DNA from: Saposhnikovia divaricata
Taxonomy: Eukaryota > Streptophyta > Magnoliopsida > Apiales > Apiaceae
Direction of reading: 5' to 3'
Length of the DNA: 64,000 bases
NCBI GenBank assembly: GCA_036435485.1
Contig: CM071598.1
Location: 182,104,148 to 182,168,147 of the forward strand
The notes under the pieces were generated by a model that ran no database searches, was not told the DNA's origin, and saw nothing but the letters and a program-made list of their open reading frames with translations. The position numbers were made by a program, and so were the translations under genes. Below, piece by piece: positions 57,173 through 64,000 of the stretch. Numbering within the stretch: position 1 is the stretch's first letter; each line of letters begins with the position of its first letter.

Positions 57173-58283
57173 TATTGGTGTATACTGAAAATATTTATTT
57201 AAAGTATATACATTTATTTCTGGCCCAGTTTTATTGAGAATCATTTAAATGTTTACATGCTGTCTAATATTATATATTGTGGACAATCTAGTATCAAATG
57301 GGATACAGAATATTAGATTGTTAAATACGGTTTATATAATATAATAAGGTTCACAGCACAGGTGGAGTTAGACAATCCACTGGAACGGCTGTAGTATTAT
57401 TTAGATTAGTTTATATTGACTAATAAATAATACTAGTATACTTTGTGTATATTGAACAGGATCAAATTTAGAATTGTTCCCTTATACTGATTAAGAAGGA
57501 GAACTAAGATACTATGTTATTATTAATGCTTAGGTTCTTAATCCAGATATAATAATTGACACGTGTATATTATTTACATGCTTTGATTTATATATGAAAT
57601 AATTCTTATGATTTATTTCATTATATTTTGGGTGATGGAATAATATATATGGTGGATATTATTTATTGAAGGAATCCATGTCCTGATAATATTCGGGTTA
57701 ATGATGTCCCCTTGAAAGCTCAAAAAGATTTACTTATGTGAAACCCTGCAGGTGGATTTATTCCGGCATAATTAAATAAAGGTTGAGTGGATGATCAAGG
57801 ATAAAAGATATTAATTAAATGAATTATCAGTAATTTATTTAATTAATGGACATGCGATATTTTAAACATGGGGAATTTAATAAGCAAATAATATTGGAAC
57901 CGAATTAATTAGTTAAATTACGGTATTGGGAAAGGTAGTGCAAATATTAATTCTTTAGTGGATTGAATTAATATTTAATTACATTGGGCTAGGCCCAAGA
58001 TGTAATTAGAAGGCCCAACCTGATTGTCCATGATCCCTATTGTAGCCCTATATATATATATTCTTATTCTCTTCTTGCTAGGGTGAGGGTTAAGAAATTA
58101 TATAGCCACCCAGGAGCAAGAAGAGAGGTTAACTTGAGAAGACGAAGGCCACACTTCGCTCAAGGGAATTTGGTAATACAATAGAAGAGCATGGAATCAA
58201 CCGTTAACAAGGTGATTTTTCTATTCGTACTTGTTAATTTATTGTATCAAAAATCGCAGTGCCAAGATCTGATTGTCCCAATA
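57173..58283 (+). repeat. 5' LTR of copia element 6 (1111 bp)
   Basis: It begins TATTGGTGTATAC and ends TCCCAATA, so its ends are TA...TA rather than the usual TG...CA, with a 6-base inverted match (TATTGG/CCAATA). The 3' LTR starts TGTTGG at 63903. A TATATATATA promoter-like stretch lies at 58051-58060. Confidence 0.85.
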
Positions 58284-58285
58284 AT

Positions 58286-58297
58286 TGGTATCAAAGC
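58286..58297 (+). other. Primer-binding site of copia element 6
   Basis: TGGTATCAAAGC, two bases after the LTR end, differs by one base (A for G) from the complement of the initiator tRNA-Met 3' end. Confidence 0.85.
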
Positions 58298-59884
58298 GAG
58301 GTTCTATGGTTCTGCGATTTTGATACGATGTCCATGTCGTAATTATATATGCATGTATATAGTGGTAGGCTTGTATATTTTGTTTTGCAGGTTGTTATCC
58401 ACTATTATGGCCATGTTTTATAATTATGTGATTGGATCTCACGTGGTTTATCGTGGTTGTGTATGGTTTTGTTTTGGCTTGTAATCGCGAATAAATTCGT
58501 GTTAGAATAGGTATTGCAATTAGATTGTATTAGCCCTATTTTATTTGTAATCGTTATTGGATGTGTGTATCCATGTATTACTTATGATTGCAAAAGAGCC
58601 ATGTTTTGGAGTCGAAAAAGGGACAATTTTCTGCTGCGTTTTTGGTGCGTTTCTGCTGATTATGACGCTGTTTTGATGCAATTCTGCTGCTGTGTTGTTG
58701 GCTGTTGGCTGTTGGCTGCTGATGTTGCTGTGCAGAATTTGCAAACGGTGTCAGATTTGGACGCATAATACCTTTTCGGAAAGGGAACGAGTTACTTTTC
58801 AAAACTGATAGCAAAGCTATCACCCATGACGTTTTTTGGCCATTCGAGATCGTTTAGACCCTCAAACAGCGAGCTGAAGTTTTCGCAGGATTTTCGGGCG
58901 AAATTTTTTTTTTGGGTCATAATAGTGGATTTATTTTATATTTTTATTTTACTGCTACTTATTTTAATTATTGCTATTATATATGCCTTATGTTATTTTG
59001 ATGTCATGCAATACTAACTTTAGTATTCTAGAACGACATGGACATAGGGTTGTTTATACTATACTTTAATTATATTGATCAGTATGCTATGCTATGCTAT
59101 GTTATGTGTTCTTTGTATTGTTATTATGATAACATGTGGACCTCGAAGAATTAACATAGGGCGATGCATGTAGATAAATAAAATCCTCAAGGTAAAATAC
59201 TAAGTGGGAGAGGGAATTAATTAGGAATTAAATCCCACGGTCTCCATTATTTTGTATGTAATATGACCTTTTAAATAATGTATATGGTATATATGATCAC
59301 CTAACGTGGCGTACTATTTACGGTGTTTTAAAAGGTTGTGGAAATTACTAGAACAAAATTCTTAACTTAAATTACGAATATTGAAAGTTATACACGCCAC
59401 CCAACGTGGCGTACCAAGTTTCATAGAATTCGATTAATTAGAAGGGTACCAATGATTGAATATAGATTTTTGATATTGAGAGAAAGGATGATTCTGTCTA
59501 GAAAGGGGTCTTAAGTGACGCCTCTTGACAATGCTTCCCCCGATCTGGGAATTATCCTATTATCGATTATTGATTTGAAATATTTAATGGTGGCATCCGG
59601 TCTTATTATTATTAATTTAAGATTTAATAATAGTATACACTTAGCTATGAAAGATAATATATTGTCCACCCTAACGTGACGTATTATTTAGTAATAGGAC
59701 CGAAGTAATATTTAAACGAATTTAAGTGGTATATATGTCACCCATCGTGGCGTACCAGATACTTATGGTGTTTAAATATTAGTGCATTAATTTTAATTAA
59801 TTGTTAGAGGAAACCAATAGGTTTTAAGATTTGTGCAACTCTCTGATTATGTGTTACATGTATGATTCTCAGGATTAGATCATT
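58298..59884 (+). other. Long untranslated leader of copia element 6 with repeated phrase
   Basis: 1.59 kb between primer site and gag, with only short open stretches. A phrase CACC(C)(T/A)(A/T)CGTG(G/A)CGTA(C/T) occurs four times (59298, 59398, 59667, 59739). A GCTAT run lies at 59084-59102. Leaders in this position usually hold packaging and translation signals. Confidence 0.7.
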
Positions 59885-62800
59885 ATGGGCTTTAATCCAC
59901 TATTCACCATACTTAAGGATAACAAACTTACTGGACCGAACTATATTGAATGGAAACGTAATTTGGACATAGTGTTGATTGCTGAGGAGTACAAATTTTG
60001 TACTTATGAACCCAAGCCAGATCAGCCTGCTGAAGATGCTCCTGAAAGTGAGAAGGAGTATTATAAGCGGTGGGTTAAGGCTGATGAGATGTCGCGATGT
60101 TACATTCTGGCAGCAATGTCGGGTGTTTTGCAGCATCAGCATCAGGCTATGGCCACTGCATCAGATATGCTCTTTAATCTCAAGGAACTTTTTGGAGAAC
60201 AGAATAGGGCTGCTAGGCAAGTAGCAATGAAGGCTTTAATGAACACCCAGATGGCTGAAGGAGCACCTGTAAGGGATCATGTTCTCAGGATGATGTCTCA
60301 TCTGAATGAGATGGAGATCCTTGGTGCTGATATTGATGGGGAAACCCAGATCGATATCATCCTTATGAGTCTGCCCAAAAGTTTTGAGCAGTTCCGCTTG
60401 AATTACACCATGAACAAAAGGATGTATAGTCTCGCGGAACTTCTGACAGAACTTCAGGCAGCTGAAGGACTCTTTAAGCAGAATGTTCAAGTGAATGTGG
60501 CTGAGAAAGCTTCTTCCTCTAAGTCGAAAGGCAAGAAGAAGAAAAAGGTTCAGACACAGAAAGCTGGAAAGGTTGCTAATGCAGTGGGAGTTCAAGGTGC
60601 TGTGAAAAAACCTAAGGGCAAGTGCTTCAGGTGAAAGCAGTCAGGTCACTAGAAACAAGATTGTCCTCTTCCTAAGAAGACAAACAATACTGGTATGTCT
60701 ATTTCTCTAGTTACAGAAACATATATAGCAGCTATATCTACGAGCACTTGGTGTGTAGATACAGGAGCCACTGACCATGTTTGTAACTCTATGCAGGGGT
60801 TCCAGCAATCCAGAATGCTTAGAGATGGCGAGATATATGTGTTCATGGGAGATGCTACGAAAGTAGCAGTAGTTGCAGTTGGAATAATTACATTATCTTT
60901 TGGAGATGATAGGATTTTGGTTTTGAACAATTGTCTTTATGTACCTTCGTTTAGAAGGAATTTAATTTCGGTTTCTAAACTTGCCATGGATGGTTATAAT
61001 GTTTGTTTGGATCGTAATGTTTCTATTATGATGAATAAACGAGTTATATGTTCTGGTACATTGTAAGACAATTTATATATTATTAATCTTATCCAACCAA
61101 TGCTCCAACATAAGGAAACTAATAACATTCTTTCTAGCTCAAATAAAAGAAAGAAACCTTCTGAATTGAACCAAACATATCTTTGGCACTTAAGATTAGG
61201 TCATATTAACTTGAGGAGGATTCAAAGACTGGTAGTAGATGGGCCATTAGGCTCGTTGGCAGTGGAGCCACTTCCAGTTTGTGAATCCTGCTTGGAAGGT
61301 AAGATGACTAATAGGCCTTTTAAAGCAAAGGGGAATAGAGCCAAAGAAGTGTTAGAATTGGTTCATACTGATTTATGTGGACCTATGAGTATCCAAGCAA
61401 GAGGAGGTTATGAGTATTTTGTCACTTTCATTGACGATTATTCTAGATATGGATACATTTATTTGTTACGCCGTAAGTCTGAGTGCTTTGAAAAATTCAA
61501 AGAGTACAAAGCAAGTACGGAGAAGCGACATCTTGGAAAATGTATCAAGTCACTACGATCGGATCGTGGTGGCGAATACTTGCTTGGAGAATTTAGGGAA
61601 TATTTATCAGAAAATGGGATCACATCCCAGTTGTCTGCACCTGGCACACCCCAGCAGAATGGTGTAGCAGAGAGAAGGAATCGGACTCTTTTAGAGAGTG
61701 TTAGATCGATGATGAGTTATTCAGATTTACCCAAGTCATTTTGGGGATATGCTATAGAAACAGCGGCTTACCTTCTGAACTTGGTACCTTCTAAGTCAGT
61801 TCCCAAGACTCCAATAGAATTGTGGACTGGCAGCAAACCAAGTCTAAGACATATTCGAATTTGGGGTTGTCCAGCACATGTGCTGAACAAGAACGCGACC
61901 AAGTTAGAATCTTGTACAGAAGTAAGGCTGTTTGTAGGCTATCCCATGGGAACGAAAGGTTATTCATTTATAGTCCTAGGGATCGAGATATCATTATTAG
62001 CACCAATGCTAGATTCTTAGAAGAAGACTATATAATGAACCATAAACCCATGAGTATTATCGTTTTAGAGGAACTAGTGGGAGGGACAGATAATCCCCAA
62101 GTGCCAATAGTACAAGTAGAACAACCACAAGAAAATGCACAACTTAACACTAATACTGCACCAGTGCCTCGTCGTAGTGGGAGGGTTGTTCAACAACCAG
62201 ATAGATTCATGTTTTTGGGAGAGTCCTCGGACTTGGTCTCTGGCGAACATGATGAGGATCCCAGGACATACGAAGAGGCAATTCTAGATAAAGATGCAGA
62301 TCTATGGCAAAAGGCAATGGAATCTGAGATGGAATCTATGTATTCCAATCAAGTTTGGGAGCTCGTGGAACCACCCAAAGGTGTAAAACCCATTGGATGT
62401 ATGTGGATCTACAAGAAGAAAAGAGGATTTGACAAAAAGGTGAAAGCCTGGAAAGCACGACTTGTTGCGAAAGGGTATACTCAGAAAGAAGGGATTGATT
62501 ATGAGGAAACCTTTTCGCCGGTTGTTATGCTTAAGTCGATCCGGATTCTTTTATCTATAGCAGCTCATCTCGATTATGAGATTTGGCAAATGGATGTCAA
62601 GACAGCTTTCCTTAATGGAAGTCTTGAGGAAACCATCTATATGCAACAACCAAAAGGATTCATTAAGGAAGGCCAAGAGCATCTTGTTTGTAAGCTTAAG
62701 AGGTCTATTTATGGACTAAAACAAGCTTCTAGGGACTGGAATATTCATTTTGATCAGGTAGTCCAGTCATATGGATTTGATCAAAGTCCAAGCGAATCAT

Positions 62801-63828
62801 GTGTGTATAAGAGAAGTGAGGGTAATGCAGTGGTTTTTCTAGTACTGTATGTGGATGACATTTTACTCATTGGAAACAATGTTAAGATGTTGTCATCAGT
62901 AAAGGCATGGTTGTTCAAACAATTTGAAATGAAGGACTTAGGTGAAGCGGCATACATCCTTGGGATCAAAGTAATAAGGGATCGCAAGAAAAGGATGTTG
63001 GCTTTATCTCAAGAGCCCTACATTGATGAAGTATTAGCTCATTTTAACATGCAGAACTCTAAGAAAGGTTTTCTTCCTTTTAAGCATGGAGTGGCTCTAT
63101 CCAAGGAGCAGTGTCCTTCGACACCTAAGGATATAGAGAGCATGAAAGCAGTTCCTTATGTTTCGACATGTGGAAGCTTAATGTATGCTATGTTATGTAC
63201 GAGGCCTGACATTAGCTTTGCTGTAGGCATGGTTAGTAGATATCAGTCGAACCCAGATCAGGAACATTGGAGTGCAGTAAAAACTATACTCAAGTACCTG
63301 AGAAGGACTAAGGAGTATATGTTAATTTACAATGCCTCAGATCTATTTCCTTTGGGATATACTGATTCAGATTTTCAATCAGATAGGGATAAGAGGAAAT
63401 CAACCTCGAGATATGTTTTTACTTTGGGAGGTGGAGCCGTTATATGGAGGAGTGTAAAGCAGAAATGCATTTCAGACTCTACCATTGAAGCCGAGTACGT
63501 GGCGGCCTCTGAGGCTGCAAAGGAGGCTGTATGGTTCAGGAACTTCCTTTTGGACTTGGATGTGGTACCTAATTTGCCTAGGAGCTTGACAGTGTATTGT
63601 GATAACACTGGTGCTGTGGCAAATTCGAAGGAACCTCGAGATCACAAAGCAGCTAAACATATTGAACGTAAGTATCATCTCATACGAGGAATCGTAAAGC
63701 GAGGAGATATAGTTGTGGCTCACATATCATCAGAAGACAACCGGACAGATCCTTTCACAAAGAGCTTGCCAACCAAAGATTTTGACAGGCAAGTGGAAGC
63801 GATAGGAGTCAGATGGATAGACACATAG
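59885..63828 (+). pseudogene. Copia gag-pol polyprotein with three nonsense codons and one frameshift
   Basis: Gag starts at 59885 (LTGPNYIEWKRNLDIVLIAE near its start, copia gag domain to about residue 200) and runs 249 codons to a TGA at 60632 that replaces the second Cys of the zinc knuckle. A TAG follows in the same frame at 60650. Protease has WCVDTGATDHVCNS (60749 on). A TAA at 61064 interrupts before GAG-pre-integrase (YLWHLRLGHINLRRIQRL). The integrase core has HTDLCGPM, FIDDYSRYGYIYLL and GTPQQNGVAERRNRTLLE. A one-base loss near 61970 shifts frame into the RT/RNase H part, which is then open to 63828: FSPVVMLKSIRILLSIAAHL, YVDDILLIGN at about 62850, and STIEAEYVAASEA in RNase H. The RT and RNase H parts keep their catalytic motifs. 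Confidence 0.9.
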
Positions 63829-63889
63829 TTTTTTTTTTGTGTAATAGTGGATTAAATAAACACTAATATACTCATAGAATATTTTGAGT

Positions 63890-63902
63890 ATAAGTGGGAG
63901 AT
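63890..63902 (+). other. Polypurine tract of copia element 6
   Basis: ATAAGTGGGAGAT directly precedes the 3' LTR start TGTTGG. It lies about 60 bases after the pol stop. Confidence 0.85.
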
Positions 63903-64000
63903 TGTTGGTGTATACTGAAAATATTTATTTAAAGTATATACATTTATTTCTGACCCAGTTTTATTGAGAATCATTTAAATGTTTACATGTTGTCTAATAT
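63903..64000 (+). repeat. Start of the 3' LTR of copia element 6
   Basis: The last 98 bases repeat 57173-57270 with two interior changes plus the terminal TG versus TA difference. The remainder is outside the window. Confidence 0.93.

Larger units (their letters stand above)
57173..64000 (+). mobile_element. Ty1/copia element 6, near full length, pol inactivated
   Basis: The 5' LTR (57173-58283), tRNA-Met-type primer site, 1.6-kb leader, gag-pol (59885-63828), polypurine tract and start of the 3' LTR (63903 on) are all in order. Only two or three differences separate the roughly 98 comparable LTR bases, so the insertion looks recent. The pol frame is broken by three nonsense codons and one frameshift. 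The element sits inside another copia element's RNase H. The target duplication would be gtcac (57168-57172); the right copy lies outside the window. Confidence 0.93.

Noticed and set aside
58191..58820. Open stretches of 60-97 codons in the leader of copia element 6
   Set aside because: They overlap on both strands, straddle the LTR edge or leader, and show no domain; they look like chance openings in an untranslated leader.
62840..62900. YVDD motif considered as an endogenous pararetrovirus
   Set aside because: The domain order protease-integrase-RT-RNase H, flanking LTRs and a tRNA-Met primer site make it Ty1/copia; no movement or coat protein region is present.
1..64000. CRISPR array or prokaryotic operon
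   Set aside because: No regular direct repeats with unique spacers of CRISPR size, no ribosome-binding pattern and clear plant introns and retroelements. The dyads at 49171-49851 have too few and irregular spacings for a CRISPR.

Overview
The window is eudicot-like nuclear DNA made almost entirely of nested transposable elements. Plant features include LTR retrotransposons primed by initiator tRNA-Met or tRNA-Asp, Helitrons, a 9-bp-TSD Mutator-like element, GT-AG introns, and captured pieces of plant receptor-kinase and ferric-reductase genes. The species cannot be named from this sequence. I see no complete host gene, rRNA, true tRNA gene or CRISPR array.

Layout. (1) 1-10325: a + strand Ty3/gypsy Tekay/Del chromovirus. 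Its 5' LTR is cut by the window start, its 3.6-kb 3' LTR is complete, and its coding region is badly decayed although the LTRs are about 99% alike. (2) 10326-26694: a second, inverted, decayed Tekay-type element with a 4.9-kb LTR. It is interrupted at 13075-19096 by a Ty1/copia SIRE-like element that keeps a 707-residue Gag ORF and has lost nearly all of pol. (3) 26923-43125: a + strand Athila/Tat-like gypsy remnant primed by tRNA-Asp. Its LTR is split by a minus-strand Helitron (27313-39460) carrying a receptor-like-kinase exon. The Helitron is itself split by a 6-kb non-autonomous LTR element (31995-38003, TSD gcaag).

(4) 43126-53824: an accessory mosaic. It holds a perfect foldback sequence, three small ORFs or gene fragments (two with GRF-type zinc fingers), an 851-bp Mutator-like element (49086-49936) with eight 23-bp dyads, a ferric-reductase gene fragment, two copies of an AT-hook exon block, and a Helitron 3' terminus. 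(5) 53825-56700: AT-rich DNA with a (TA)n tract, a tRNA-like box pair and an inverted-repeat element whose core is packed with TGACGTGG/CCACGTCA sites. (6) 56780-64000: the 3' end of a minus-strand Ty1/copia element, split inside its RNase H by a near-complete + strand Ty1/copia element (57173 to beyond the window end) whose pol has three nonsense codons and one frameshift.

The nesting gives relative ages: Tekay-2 before the SIRE-like element; the Athila-like element before the Helitron before the tRNA-Asp element; copia remnant before copia-6. Most elements here look non-autonomous and would depend on proteins supplied in trans. The observations most worth checking are the regular 23-bp dyads, the AAACAGC-type motif spread through the LTRs and gag of the SIRE-like element, the ACGT-core cluster in the inverted-repeat element, and the low LTR divergence of the coding-dead Tekay element.
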